From an uncultured Flavobacteriales bacterium (GTDB taxonomy: Bacteria > Bacteroidota > Bacteroidia > CAIKAF01): DNA of 64,000 nt. The notes below the pieces were generated by a model. The model did no database searches, had not been told where the DNA came from, and worked only from the letters and a program-made list of their open reading frames with translations. The stretch's first letter is position 1. Each line of letters opens with the position of its first letter. The DNA is taken from contig CAILUT010000021.1 in the NCBI GenBank assembly GCA_903837495.1, forward strand, positions 1 through 64,000, written 5' to 3'. Made by a program: the position numbers and the translations under genes. Shown here piece after piece: positions 52,285-61,792 of this stretch.

Positions 52285-52292
52285 TACCTTTG
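52285..52292 (+). promoter_or_regulatory. -7 element of the gene at 52297, leaderless geometry
   Basis: TACCTTTG is exact and is followed by AACT and the ATG at 52297, the same four-base spacing as xerD. A TTG at the -33 distance is not evident. Confidence 0.5.
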
Positions 52293-52296
52293 AACT

Positions 52297-53619
52297 ATGA
52301 TTCGGGGCCTTCGTCTTCTATCCCTCCTTTTCTGCTTGCAGCCGCTTCAATCCCATTTATGGGCACAAGTTCCCGCTATCTTAATCACAACCAAAGGCGA
52401 TACCCTAAACGGGTTCATCGACGAACCAAATGCAACGCAAGCCTTAAGGCAAATCCTGTTTTATCCGACAGCCAATGCCGATAACCCTCAAAAATTCTAC
52501 CCTAGAACCCTGCAAACCCTTTTCTTCCAGCCCACAGGCAGCTCCGATACCCTTGGCATTCGATCAATACGCCTCGACGATTCCTACCTCTTTGGCTGGA
52601 TTGCCGAAAATGGGCCCCTGCAATTAATAGAAATTGGCCAAAAAGAAAAAATCAATGGAAAGTCCACCCTAAAATGGAGGTATTACCTACTGGACTCGAA
52701 CACTACAGCACTTCCCGACGAAATTCAACCCAGCAGCTTTAGGCGGATAGCCGGACGCCACATCAAAGACCATGTGCGCTTGTACAAAGACCTGAACGCT
52801 AGAATGTATGAGTTTGAGCAACGCCGCGAATTGGTAGCCGAATACAACCGATGGATTCGGGCGGGAAAACCGGCCAACACCTGGACCGAAGAAAATGGGA
52901 ATTATACGCTGAAAGAAGCCCCCAAACCTTCAATACAAGCCAAAAAGCCAGAACCCGATTTGAGCCATTCACCCATTCATTTTAATCTGGAAGCCGGCGG
53001 ATATCTCGGCCTTGGTATTATTCAATACGATGAATTCACCTTCAATACCATTGGGCTTCGCTTTAGCACACCCGGCCCTGGATACCAATTGCAACTCGGT
53101 GCAAACATGGAATGGAACAAACGCCTCTTAATACGCGCGGGCCTTAACCTCTCTGCCAAAGGACTTCGGGTTTCCTATCCTGGAAAAATTGAGGTGGATT
53201 CAACAACTCAAATCCCTGTACAGCTCACCGAAACCTGGAACATGACCTACCTGGGCGGATACACCATATTCGAATACCACCAAAACGATTTTTTTGTAGG
53301 TGGCGGTTTTGATTTTACTTTTCACCCCTTTGTCAAAAAACAAATTTCAGAGTCGAGCGGCTCCTTTCAAATCGATCAGCAAGACACATTGCTGTTTAAA
53401 AGGGCGCTAAATCAGTTTGATTTGGTTTTGAGCACCGGCTTTTCGCTCAGCGACCCCCAGGGCAAATTCCGAATCAAACCCCTATTAACCTATCATTTGC
53501 CCGTCCAAAATCTGTTGGAATTTGTAGACCCGATTGGCGTCATAACTGGCCTAAATCAGTACCCTTTGGCGGGCATTAGCTTCCGACTGGGTGTCATCGT
53601 TGATTTTAAATTAAAATAA
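52297..53619 (+). CDS. Predicted outer-membrane beta-barrel protein
   Basis: The 440-residue protein has a signal peptide (LLSLLFCLQPLQSHLWAQ). The N-terminal domain (about 25-195) has short beta strands (AILITTKGDTLNGFID, RRIAGRHIKDHVRLYKDLNA). The C-terminal half (about 230-440) shows alternating amphipathic strands (YQLQLGANMEWNKRLLIRAG, NDFFVGGGFDFTFHPF) and ends in a strand finishing VDFKLK, as in Bacteroidota porin-like barrels. I do not recognise a named family. Repeat copy 7 follows about 47 bases after its stop. Confidence 0.75.
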   Translation: MIRGLRLLSLLFCLQPLQSHLWAQVPAILITTKGDTLNGFIDEPNATQALRQILFYPTANADNPQKFYPRTLQTLFFQPTGSSDTLGIRSIRLDDSYLFGWIAENGPLQLIEIGQKEKINGKSTLKWRYYLLDSNTTALPDEIQPSSFRRIAGRHIKDHVRLYKDLNARMYEFEQRRELVAEYNRWIRAGKPANTWTEENGNYTLKEAPKPSIQAKKPEPDLSHSPIHFNLEAGGYLGLGIIQYDEFTFNTIGLRFSTPGPGYQLQLGANMEWNKRLLIRAGLNLSAKGLRVSYPGKIEVDSTTQIPVQLTETWNMTYLGGYTIFEYHQNDFFVGGGFDFTFHPFVKKQISESSGSFQIDQQDTLLFKRALNQFDLVLSTGFSLSDPQGKFRIKPLLTYHLPVQNLLEFVDPIGVITGLNQYPLAGISFRLGVIVDFKLK

Positions 53620-53665
53620 AGTCAAATTAAAAGTTCGACCTAAGCAGCTCTGTTTTGTTTTTTTT

Positions 53666-53807
53666 GGGGGCGCTGTCCGGCTGTCTCAGGTAGCGGCTCG
53701 ATACAGCCTGCCCGGGGCTGCTGTCTGCGGTGGCTCCCAAGGTCGCCTCCTCGCCAGGCCCCGGGAAGGCCGTACCCCCGCCGGCTACCTTGTTCCATCC
53801 GGGCGCC
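53666..53807 (+). repeat. GC-rich structured repeat, copy 7 (plus orientation)
   Basis: It begins after a T run with GGGGGCGCTGTCCGG, carries AGGTAGC/GGCTACCT as inner pair and the core GCGGTGGCTCCCAAGGTC then GCCTCCTCGCC. The variable arms at 53706-53720 (GCCTGCCCGGGGCTG) and 53755-53770 pair at about 13 positions. The outer ends GGCGC and GCGCC pair with a sequence different from copies 2, 4 and 6. It lies in the gap between two convergent genes. Confidence 0.83.
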
Positions 53808-54142
53808 ATGCCGCCTCATTCTTTTGCCCTTTTCAATGTCCTTAATGCCCAATGAACTTGAACCCTGTTCTGCCTCCAATGCCCTAAACGGAATTCCGCT
53901 GATTCAAATTGCCTTTAGTACAATCCGTTTTTATTGCCCTTTTCAATTTCCCCAAAGCCCAATCCACCTAAATCTTGGTCTGTTCCTGTACCCTAGACTT
54001 CATTTCGCCAATTAAAATCGACTCTGCTGCCCCTCTGTTTAATAGCACAAAAACCAAGGGCATCGAACCCAAACAGCCTACACGCCTAATTTAAAAGCGA
54101 GCCGAACTGCCAGAATTCTTTGGCCGCTTTTTGAGGCTCAGG
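53808..54142. other. Intergenic stretch with imperfect direct repeats
   Basis: No credible gene is seen. Two imperfect copies of a segment of about 50 bases occur at 53823-53872 and 53931-53984. They share an exact 14-base TTGCCCTTTTCAAT (53824-53837 and 53934-53947) and later GCCCAAT and TGTTC blocks. This looks like decayed duplicated sequence. Confidence 0.5.
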
Positions 54143-56401
54143 TTAATCCTTTAAAAACTTGAACTCTACCCTACGGTTCAATTGCCGATTGGCGGGCGTA
54201 TTGTTCGGAACAACCGACTTATCAAAAGCATACCCACGCGGGTCAAGGCGCTCTTTCTTGATTCCATTGCGGACCAACCAGTCAACAACAGCCTCGGCCC
54301 TGCGGCGCGACAACACCAGGTTGTAAGACCTGCTTCCAACATTGTCGGTATGGGCAGACAATTCAATTCGGACGTTCGGATACCGTTCCAACAGGAATTT
54401 TAAATCCTTCAACTCTTTAATGGAAGTTGGTCGCAGACTCGCACGGTCAAAATCAAAATAAATTTTAGACAAGGTATAGTCTTTGTCAAAATCCAGTTTA
54501 TTCAAATAGAAATCTCGAATGTATTCAGGCGCATCGCTTTCGGCAATTTTAGCTGTTTCAACCACAGTTTGGTATCCTTCTGAACTCACTTTCAGCGTAT
54601 AAACCTCCTCTGGGCTAATCGCAGTTTTAAACCGCCCAGATTGGTCGGCTTGAATCAATTGTGCAAAATGCTCTTCCGAACTAATTTCAATCTCACCGGT
54701 GATTTTTTCACGGGTAAAGGCGTCGTACACTGTGCCTGCCAAGGTTACCACATCCTCGCCCAAATTCATATAGATGGTATCGCGAAAGTCAATGGTTTCA
54801 GCCGTTTCATATACCGTGCTGATTTCTCCAATGTGCGATTTATAGCCCAAGGAGGTTATTTTCACAAAAAATTTCTTGTACACGGGCAACACGGTCATGT
54901 AGCCGTCGGGCTGCTCAAAACTTTTGTATTCCTTTTGCTCTTCACCCCCTACAACCTGAATGGAAGAACTAATCTGCTCGCCGGTTACCGAGTCAATAAC
55001 CAAGAAATGATAAGGAATGGTTTTGTTGGCCATGTTTTCGACCAAATACATGTCTTTTTCACCCAAACTCTTTAAGCGGTCTGAATCGATGTACATTTTA
55101 TCGCCTCCATTTAAAACACTTAAAAACACATCATCGCCGGGTGAGTTGATTGGATAGCCAAGATTGACGGGTTTTCCCCATTTGCCTTCTGGGCTTAGCT
55201 CTGTCTTAAACAAGTCTTTCCCGCCCATAGAGGGATGCCCCTCCGATGAAAAATACAAGGTTTTTCCATCTGGACTAATAAATACGCCTTCTTCATCGTA
55301 CTCTGTATTGATGATGCCGCCAAGATTCACGGGTTGCGTCCACCGACCTGAAGCTGAATCTTGCGTAACTTTATAAATATCTAAACTGGCCGTTCCCAAT
55401 TCCGAATTGTTCGATGTAAAATAGATTGTTTTGCCATCGGCTGTCATGGAGGCATGAGCCTCCCGATGCGGAGAATTAAGCATGCGCATAGGTTTGGGCC
55501 TGCCCCATTTTTGAGTATTGTCTTCTCGAGTTGACAAATACAAATCTCCTCCGTTCTTAAATCTGTAAATAATGCAGGTGTTTGCGTCCTTCGATAACCA
55601 GACCGTGGCATCGTGCTTGCGGGTGTTTAATTCGCTAAGCGCTTGTGCCGGCACCCAATATCCGGTTTTGGTTTTCATAGAATAATAAACATCCTCGTTT
55701 CCAAACAATTCCTGAATTCCCCTGCCCTTTTTCTTTTTATCGGCAGACGGACGGCGGCTGGTAAACATCATGTAACTTTCGTCTCCATTCACACACACCG
55801 AATAATCTGGATAAGGGCTGTTTAAGCGGCTTCCTAAATTAACGACAACAACCGGCATGGTATCGGCCAACAATACTTTACCGTTATCGCACTGCATCAT
55901 ATACCGATTCACCACTGCACGGTCAGATTCCAAGTCAAAACGCTGTTCGGCTGTCATAAACTCTAAATTGACCGATGCCAACTTTAAGTATTGCCTGTAT
56001 TTTGATTGTGCGGCATCCCATTCCCCTTGCTGATGAAGCAACCGGGCTCTTTGATATACGGCGTCGGGCTTGTGTTTCGGATCAAACTCCATGGCCCGTT
56101 CCATAAAAAAAACGGCCTTTTCAAGTTGACCCAATTCAGAATATATGCTTCCAATCTGGTGATTTAACCTTGCCTCATTGGGATTAAACCCGTGGGCATT
56201 CATGTACTTCTCCAGCGCTTGTCGATAAAAAGCGGGACCTTTACTAAAAAGTTCATCTCCTTCGTTGTACTCGTCAACGGCTATATTAAACTCCTCTTCT
56301 TGATCTGGAAATTGAAGAGGGTCAAAGGGAACATTTTGAGCAAAGCCCAAACTGGGCAACAGAAACAGGAAAGGGAGAACAAAACGATAAATTAAAGGCA
56401 T
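54143..56401 (-). CDS. PorE-like TPR-PD40-CRD-OmpA protein
   Basis: From the ATG at 56401 (MPLIYRFVLPFLFLLPSLGF) the protein has 752 residues and a signal peptide. TPR repeats (about 35-130; EARLNHQIGSIYSELGQLEK) precede PD40 repeats at about 210-440 (MTADGKTIYFTSNNSELG, ISPDGKTLYFSSEGHPSMGG). Two carboxypeptidase-regulatory-like domains follow (VLPVYKKFFVKITSLGYKSH; LAGTVYDAFTREKITG). A C-terminal OmpA domain has IELSAHTDNVGSRSYN and QLNRRVEFKF. This layout is that described for PorE, the T9SS component that tethers the ring to peptidoglycan. It is the better of two candidates in this window; orthology is not proven. Confidence 0.85.
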   Translation of the reverse strand: MPLIYRFVLPFLFLLPSLGFAQNVPFDPLQFPDQEEEFNIAVDEYNEGDELFSKGPAFYRQALEKYMNAHGFNPNEARLNHQIGSIYSELGQLEKAVFFMERAMEFDPKHKPDAVYQRARLLHQQGEWDAAQSKYRQYLKLASVNLEFMTAEQRFDLESDRAVVNRYMMQCDNGKVLLADTMPVVVVNLGSRLNSPYPDYSVCVNGDESYMMFTSRRPSADKKKKGRGIQELFGNEDVYYSMKTKTGYWVPAQALSELNTRKHDATVWLSKDANTCIIYRFKNGGDLYLSTREDNTQKWGRPKPMRMLNSPHREAHASMTADGKTIYFTSNNSELGTASLDIYKVTQDSASGRWTQPVNLGGIINTEYDEEGVFISPDGKTLYFSSEGHPSMGGKDLFKTELSPEGKWGKPVNLGYPINSPGDDVFLSVLNGGDKMYIDSDRLKSLGEKDMYLVENMANKTIPYHFLVIDSVTGEQISSSIQVVGGEEQKEYKSFEQPDGYMTVLPVYKKFFVKITSLGYKSHIGEISTVYETAETIDFRDTIYMNLGEDVVTLAGTVYDAFTREKITGEIEISSEEHFAQLIQADQSGRFKTAISPEEVYTLKVSSEGYQTVVETAKIAESDAPEYIRDFYLNKLDFDKDYTLSKIYFDFDRASLRPTSIKELKDLKFLLERYPNVRIELSAHTDNVGSRSYNLVLSRRRAEAVVDWLVRNGIKKERLDPRGYAFDKSVVPNNTPANRQLNRRVEFKFLKD

Positions 56402-56467
56402 AGAAATCAATTGTAAGCAAAAATACATTTATTCCAGATAATAAAACTCATTCCAAAAAATGGAAAA

Positions 56468-57226
56468 TCATAAATTAAGTTTAATTCCGGTAATAATTTT
56501 TTTTGTGTAAGCTGGGAAATCGCCATCCATCATCCAGGAATAATACGAGGGCTCAAGCCGAAAAACCTCAGCTACGTTTCGGCCTTTGTGTTTTCCAAAA
56601 TTAAACTTAACCGATCCGTCTTCTCCCTTAATTAGCTTGCCTTCCATATCTACCCGCAGGTGATTCCCCGTAAATTCGGCTATTCCTTGTACGGTTTCAG
56701 GCAAAACATTGTACCGCTGCGTTTGGGCTTGAAAAACCTCCCAAGTAGCTCGAATATCGGCTTCCGCGGAATGGGCATTTTCCAGTTCTTTCTGGCAATA
56801 AAATCGATAAGCGGCACTTAAATTTCGCTCCTCCATTTTATGAAAAATTAACTGAACATCAACAGTTTGACGCCGTTCCACCTCCAAATCCAACCCCACC
56901 CTAAAAAACTCTTCTGCCAGCATGGGAATGTCAAACCGCAGGGCGTTGAAACCGGCCAAATCGGTATTTTGCAGAAATTCATACATTTCCCCGGCTACCT
57001 GCTCAAATTTAGGAGCAAAACGCACGTCCTCGTCGGTAATTCCATGTATAGCCGAAACCTCTGCTGGAATAGGGATTCCAGGATTCATCAAATACCGTTT
57101 AAAGTCGGTATTCCCATCTGGCTGTACCTTTAAAAAAGCTACCTCAACCATCCGGTCTCGAGTTATAGATAAGCCCGTTGATTCGATATCAAAAAATACG
57201 AGCGGACGGGTTAATTGAAGCACCAA
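56468..57226 (-). CDS. DnaQ-like DEDDh 3'-5' exonuclease
   Basis: The 252-residue protein has ExoI FFDIESTGLSITRDRMVEVA, ExoII FNALRFDIPMLAEEF and ExoIII AHSAEADIRATWEVF (HxxxxD). It therefore has the full DEDDh set of the proofreading exonuclease family. The C-terminal ~75 residues (VKFNFGKHKGRNVAEVF, YYSWMMDGDFPAYTK) form a small domain often fused to these enzymes in Bacteroidota. It starts at a TTG (57226) or the GTG directly after it; no ATG is available. It follows the dehydrogenase E2 gene by 17 bases. Confidence 0.92.
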   Translation of the reverse strand: MVLQLTRPLVFFDIESTGLSITRDRMVEVAFLKVQPDGNTDFKRYLMNPGIPIPAEVSAIHGITDEDVRFAPKFEQVAGEMYEFLQNTDLAGFNALRFDIPMLAEEFFRVGLDLEVERRQTVDVQLIFHKMEERNLSAAYRFYCQKELENAHSAEADIRATWEVFQAQTQRYNVLPETVQGIAEFTGNHLRVDMEGKLIKGEDGSVKFNFGKHKGRNVAEVFRLEPSYYSWMMDGDFPAYTKKIITGIKLNL

Positions 57227-57243
57227 TTCAGTAAGTATTTAAG

Positions 57244-58581
57244 TTAAATAGATCGTTGAGAATCAAAATCTTCCAATAGATCGGCCACCCGTTTCACAAA
57301 GCTACCGCCCATGGCTCCGTCCACGACTCGGTGATCGTAGGAGTGCGACAAAAACATCAAGTGTCGAATGCCAATAAAATCACCGTCGGCCGTTTCAATA
57401 ACGGCTGGCTTTTTGCGAATGGCCCCAACGGCCAGAATGGCAACCTGAGGTTGATTTATGATGGGAGTTCCCATCACATTTCCAAAAGTTCCTACATTAG
57501 AAACCGTGTAGGTTCCTTCCGAAATGTCATCTAAACTTAATTTATTGGCTCGGGCCCGATTGCTTAAATCGTTTACGGTTCTAGTTAAGCCAATAAGATT
57601 CATCTGATCGGCATTTTTTATCACAGGAACAATTAAATTTCCAGAAGGCAAAGCCGCCGCCATTCCTATGTTTACATTTTTCCGCAAAACGATCCGGTCT
57701 CCATCTACCGATGCATTCACGCCGGGGAACTCCCTCAAGGCCTGAGCAACCATTTCTAGAATAATGGGCGTGTAGGTTAATTTCTCCCCATATTTTTTAA
57801 AAAATTCGTCTTTTACCCGGTCTCTCCATTTTACCATTTCGGTAACATCGGCTTCCACAAAACTTGTTACATGCGGAGAAACCTGTTTGCTCATAACCAT
57901 GTGGCCCGCAATGAGTTTGCGCATCCGGTCCATTTCTATGATTTCATCGCCCCCACCAATAACAACGGCAGGTTTGGCCGCCGCAGGAAGGGGGCTTGAA
58001 GCCGGTATTTCTTTTGGCACCTCTACAGCTTTGGGTGCAGAATCAATAGCCCGGTCAGCGGTTGCCGTTTCATTCCTCCGAGTTTTTAAATACCCCAGTA
58101 GGTCTTCTTTGGTTATTCGGCCCTCTAATCCTGTTCCTTGAATGCTCGAAAGCTCCCGATCTGAAATATGTTCTTTCTGAATGATGGTTTTGACCAAGGG
58201 CGACAAAAATCCCAGGGAAGCAGAAGCTCCTGTAGCCACATTGGGCACCGGAACCGAAGGCATGTCAGGCAATACATCAACCGGTTGATTTTTCGTAGAA
58301 GCCTTTTCTTCAAGGGCTGCAACCGGTTCCGAAGCCGTTCCGCCTCCATTTAATTCGGCAAAGGCTTCTCCAATTTTAACAACATCTCCTTCCGCATACA
58401 ACTGCCGAGTTAAAACTCCAGCAAAGGGAGAGGGCACCTCTGAATCTACCTTATCGGTAGCAATTTCTACCAATGGCTGATCCAAAGCAACCGATTCGCC
58501 CACCTGCACCAACCATTTGGTTAAGGTAGCTTCCATTACACTTTCGCCCAACTTGGGCATTTGAACGGCAGTTGATGACAT
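57244..58581 (-). CDS. 2-oxo acid dehydrogenase E2 (lipoyl acyltransferase)
   Basis: This is a 445-residue protein. The lipoyl domain (about 1-80) has the lipoylated Lys in EIATDKVDSEV. The peripheral-subunit-binding domain (about 120-165) contains SPLVKTIIQKEHISDRELSS and TGLEGRITKEDLL. The catalytic domain ends with SHSYDHRVVDGAMGGSFV, which has the catalytic His and Asp. Pro/Ala-rich linkers join them. It transfers acyl groups to CoA in a dehydrogenase complex. Pyruvate, 2-oxoglutarate or branched-chain specificity cannot be decided by eye, though branched-chain-like E2s of Bacteroidota look similar. Confidence 0.93.
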   Translation of the reverse strand: MSSTAVQMPKLGESVMEATLTKWLVQVGESVALDQPLVEIATDKVDSEVPSPFAGVLTRQLYAEGDVVKIGEAFAELNGGGTASEPVAALEEKASTKNQPVDVLPDMPSVPVPNVATGASASLGFLSPLVKTIIQKEHISDRELSSIQGTGLEGRITKEDLLGYLKTRRNETATADRAIDSAPKAVEVPKEIPASSPLPAAAKPAVVIGGGDEIIEMDRMRKLIAGHMVMSKQVSPHVTSFVEADVTEMVKWRDRVKDEFFKKYGEKLTYTPIILEMVAQALREFPGVNASVDGDRIVLRKNVNIGMAAALPSGNLIVPVIKNADQMNLIGLTRTVNDLSNRARANKLSLDDISEGTYTVSNVGTFGNVMGTPIINQPQVAILAVGAIRKKPAVIETADGDFIGIRHLMFLSHSYDHRVVDGAMGGSFVKRVADLLEDFDSQRSI

Positions 58582-58597
58582 ACGCTAAAACTTTGGG

Positions 58598-58628
58598 CAA
58601 AGGTAATGAAACTCCCCTGCCCCTGCAA
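58598..58628 (-). promoter_or_regulatory. Promoter of the dehydrogenase E2 gene
   Basis: TTG (minus strand 58628-58626), 20 bases and TACCTTTG (58605-58598) match both consensus elements. The ATG at 58581 is 16 bases downstream. Confidence 0.7.
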
Positions 58629-58672
58629 GGAAATCCGAATTCAGCTCCAAGGATTGCATTGGCTTTTGGCCC

Positions 58673-61144
58673 TTAATCGTAAACAAATACTCGGGGAATG
58701 CGGGAAGCTATCGATGTTAAAATTTCATAGGGAATGGTTTCGGCCTGCTCTGCATGTTGCCACAAGGGGAATCCCGGGCCAAAAACTAGAACTTCATCGC
58801 CCTCTTGAATAAGGTTCTCTGGAATTCCACTTACATCTACCATACTCAAATCCATGCACACATTGCCTAAAATGGGACATAGGTGTCCATGAATGAGCAA
58901 CTGGCCTTTTCCACAGCTCAAAATACGTTTAAATCCATCGGCATACCCTAAGGCAACTACCGCCACTCGGCTGTCTTTAACAACCTTAAATTCTGCCCCA
59001 TACCCCACATGCGCTCCTGCTTTTACTTCTCTTACCTGCAAAACATAGCTGCTCAGTTTTAAGGCCTCTTCCAACGGTTGTTTTGAATACTGAGGTCCGT
59101 ACAATCCAATTCCCAAGCGAGCCATATCAAATTGGAATTCTGGGAACCGTTCTTGGGCATCGCTGTTTGAAATATGCCTAAAAAAAGGTGTTTCAATCCA
59201 ATCTGAAATTAGAGCACAAGCTTGAGTAAAAAAGAGGGCTTGCTGCCGAGTTGCATGGTCTTTATTGGGATTTCCCGAAGCCATAAAATGAGAAAAAACC
59301 GAGAGCAGCCTAAATCCCTTTGGCAAAACGGGAAACATACCCTTTAACCTTGGAATCTCGTCTAAATCAATGCCCAAACGATTCATTCCGGTGTTGATTT
59401 TCAAATGGCAGCCAGGTATAGGCCCCTGCTTGCTCGAAGAGGCAAATTGCATCCAGGCTTTTACCATAGAAACGGAATACAATTCGGGCTCTAAATCGTA
59501 GCGCTGAAGCAAATCAAATTCGGCCGCTTGGGCATTCAAAACCAGAATAGGAATTTGAATCCCCAGTTTCCTTAAAGCCACTCCTTCGTCTGCAAAGGCC
59601 ACCCCAAAATAATCCACCCCATAGTTTTGAAGTAAAATGGGCAATTCCCTGTATCCAATCCCGTAGTTGGCCGCTTTTACCATGACCATGAGCTTCACTC
59701 CTTCGGGAAGTTTTGATTTGAAATAGGCCAAATTGCGCAACACTCCAGAAACCGAAATACTCAACTGGCTTCGGTGGGAAGCTAACTTTAACTGTTGAAC
59801 CAGTTCTTCTAAACGTGCCGACCGACCGCCTTTAACCAAGACGGCCGCGTCCTCCGGCAAAATAGAATGTATAATTTCCTTCGCCGCTCCCAAGTTTTTG
59901 AAAAAACGACACTCTGTTCCTACCTGCTCCTGCAGCTTCCCCCATTTTTCTCCAATCCCGACAAATAAATCAAACCCATAAAGCCTTAACCGTTCCAACA
60001 AGTCTGAATAAAATCCAACCGCCCCATCGCCCTCGGGGAAATCCGACAAAACAATGGCCTTAAATCGAGTGCCGGCGATCAAATGCAATTTCTGAACCGC
60101 CAAAAACAGGGCCTCTTCGTCCATCGAATACGAATCGTCCAAAATTAACCGTCCCCTTTTACCCTCCTCTGTCCGAAGCCGCATCGGCAACGATTCCAGC
60201 TTTAGCAAAGAAGCCTCAAATTCGGTGGGCTCAAAACCAATTAATTTTAAGCATGCAAGAACGGTTCGTGCATTTTCCGCATCCACCAAGGTCCAATTTT
60301 CAGCAGGGAAATGCAGGCTTCCCCCCGAAAAAAAAAATTGAAATGGAGCATTCGAATTGCCCCAAACATCGGCTGCTGAGCTATCTCCGGTTGTGAAAAC
60401 CGGGGCTGAAACATCGGGCATCAATGAGGCTAAGGCCTTTGCTTTATAGGGCCCAATCCAGGGTATTTGAGAACGAAACAACAGAAGCTTTTCATGCAAA
60501 ACCGCATGAAGGTCGCCACCAAAGTGCGCTGCATGTGCAGAGCCCCAATGAGTAAGCACCCCAAAGTCTGGAAGCACTAGCTTTTGAATGCAATCCATAT
60601 CGCCAGGATGGGAAATACCGGCTTCAATGAGCGCCCATTCAGCGTTTAAATCCAATTGAATCAAAGACAATGCCACCCCCAATTCAGAATTGTAGCTTCC
60701 GGGGCTCTTATACACCCGGTGTTTTTGTTGCAAAACCTGAGCCAACCATTCCTTCACAATGGTTTTTCCATTGGAACCTGTAATCCCAATGACCTTGCCC
60801 TTAAAAACGGCCCGTTGAGCTTTGGCCCAAGCATTTAAGGCCGCTTGCATTCCATTGGGGGCAAGAAAAACGGGCACATCGGCCAAATGAGCAGGAAGTT
60901 CAACCGCATATTCCAGAACAAGGGCAGCAATATCGCCCGACACCTGAGCTGCCATTTTATGGCTGTCGTGGTTCTTGCCTTTGTGGGCAAAAAACAAGAC
61001 GCCCGGTTCCAAACGCAGGGTTCGGGTATCCAGATTCAAATACTGAATCGCCTGCCCCTGTATTTTTAACTCGGGCCGCAAAGGCTCCAAGCCCATCTTA
61101 GAAACGACATCGTGCAGATTCTGTAAAAAAGAAAGTCGAATCAT
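58673..61144 (-). CDS. Bifunctional UDP-MurNAc-tripeptide:D-Ala-D-Ala ligase / alanine racemase
   Basis: The start at 61144 (MIRLSFLQNLHDVV) overlaps the tdk stop as ATGA and gives 823 residues; the open frame further upstream lies inside tdk. The N-terminal half (about 1-450) is MurF, with P-loop GITGSNGKTIVKEWL, GSYNSELGVALSLI and ILDDSYSMDEEAL. The C-terminal half (about 460-823) is a PLP alanine racemase. It has the cofactor Lys in MVKAANYGIGYREL and the second catalytic Tyr in AGAHVGYGAEF. This fusion makes D-alanine and uses D-Ala-D-Ala in the same polypeptide, and is known in Bacteroidota. Both active sites look intact. Confidence 0.95.
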   Translation of the reverse strand: MIRLSFLQNLHDVVSKMGLEPLRPELKIQGQAIQYLNLDTRTLRLEPGVLFFAHKGKNHDSHKMAAQVSGDIAALVLEYAVELPAHLADVPVFLAPNGMQAALNAWAKAQRAVFKGKVIGITGSNGKTIVKEWLAQVLQQKHRVYKSPGSYNSELGVALSLIQLDLNAEWALIEAGISHPGDMDCIQKLVLPDFGVLTHWGSAHAAHFGGDLHAVLHEKLLLFRSQIPWIGPYKAKALASLMPDVSAPVFTTGDSSAADVWGNSNAPFQFFFSGGSLHFPAENWTLVDAENARTVLACLKLIGFEPTEFEASLLKLESLPMRLRTEEGKRGRLILDDSYSMDEEALFLAVQKLHLIAGTRFKAIVLSDFPEGDGAVGFYSDLLERLRLYGFDLFVGIGEKWGKLQEQVGTECRFFKNLGAAKEIIHSILPEDAAVLVKGGRSARLEELVQQLKLASHRSQLSISVSGVLRNLAYFKSKLPEGVKLMVMVKAANYGIGYRELPILLQNYGVDYFGVAFADEGVALRKLGIQIPILVLNAQAAEFDLLQRYDLEPELYSVSMVKAWMQFASSSKQGPIPGCHLKINTGMNRLGIDLDEIPRLKGMFPVLPKGFRLLSVFSHFMASGNPNKDHATRQQALFFTQACALISDWIETPFFRHISNSDAQERFPEFQFDMARLGIGLYGPQYSKQPLEEALKLSSYVLQVREVKAGAHVGYGAEFKVVKDSRVAVVALGYADGFKRILSCGKGQLLIHGHLCPILGNVCMDLSMVDVSGIPENLIQEGDEVLVFGPGFPLWQHAEQAETIPYEILTSIASRIPRVFVYD

Positions 61145-61725
61145 CCCTTGGGTTTCGATTTCTTTTTGAAGCAATCGCGGCATAAAGCCTGGTAGGTATC
61201 GGTTTCGCCGAGCATTACTAATTTTTCGTCGGCCACCATCCGGTACGAATGGTTGGCAATATGGCCACAATCCACACAAATGGCATGGACCTTGGTTACA
61301 AATTCGGCCACGGCCATCAATCCCGGCATAACTCCAAATGGACGCCCTGAATAATCCATGTCTAATCCCGCACAAATTACCCGTACACCCCTGTTGGCAA
61401 GTACATTGCACACATGCACCAACTGGTCGTCAAAAAACTGAACCTCGTCGATTCCCACTACGTCCACTTGGTCGGCAAGCAATAAGATGGCCCCAGAATT
61501 GGGCACTGCGGTGGAATAAATGGCGTTTGAATCGTGCGAAACCACATCCGATGCATCGTACCGGTTGTCAACTACCGGCTTAAAAATCTCTACCTTTAGC
61601 TTCGCTATTCGAGCCCGCTTTAGGCGGCGAATTAATTCTTCTGTCTTTCCAGAAAACATGGAACCGCAAACCACTTCAATCCAGCCGCGGCGTTCGCCTT
61701 CTTTTAACGTATTTTCTACAAACAT
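61141..61725 (-). CDS. tdk: Thymidine kinase (type II)
   Basis: From the ATG at 61725 (MFVENTLKEGERRGW) the protein has 194 residues. It shows P-loop GSMFSGKTEELIRRL, the Walker B-like VVGIDEVQFFDD, AGLDMDYSGRPFG, and the zinc-binding cysteines in ICVDCGHI and ALCRDCF. The lasso region tyrosine (SYRMVADEKLVMLGETDTYQ) is also present. It salvages thymidine to dTMP. The stop overlaps the murF-alr start, so the pair is co-translated. An earlier in-frame ATG (61779) is less likely. Confidence 0.96.
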   Translation of the reverse strand: MFVENTLKEGERRGWIEVVCGSMFSGKTEELIRRLKRARIAKLKVEIFKPVVDNRYDASDVVSHDSNAIYSTAVPNSGAILLLADQVDVVGIDEVQFFDDQLVHVCNVLANRGVRVICAGLDMDYSGRPFGVMPGLMAVAEFVTKVHAICVDCGHIANHSYRMVADEKLVMLGETDTYQALCRDCFKKKSKPKG

Positions 61726-61792
61726 GGAAAAATGGTACTTTCGAGGTCGAAATTTATTGGTAAAAGCTAAAGCCACCAAATATATTGTTTAA

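Noticed and set aside
61145-61411. N-terminal extension of the murF-alr frame.
   Set aside because: It lies entirely inside tdk in another frame and resembles nothing. The MIRLSFLQNL start with the ATGA overlap gives the normal MurF N-terminus.
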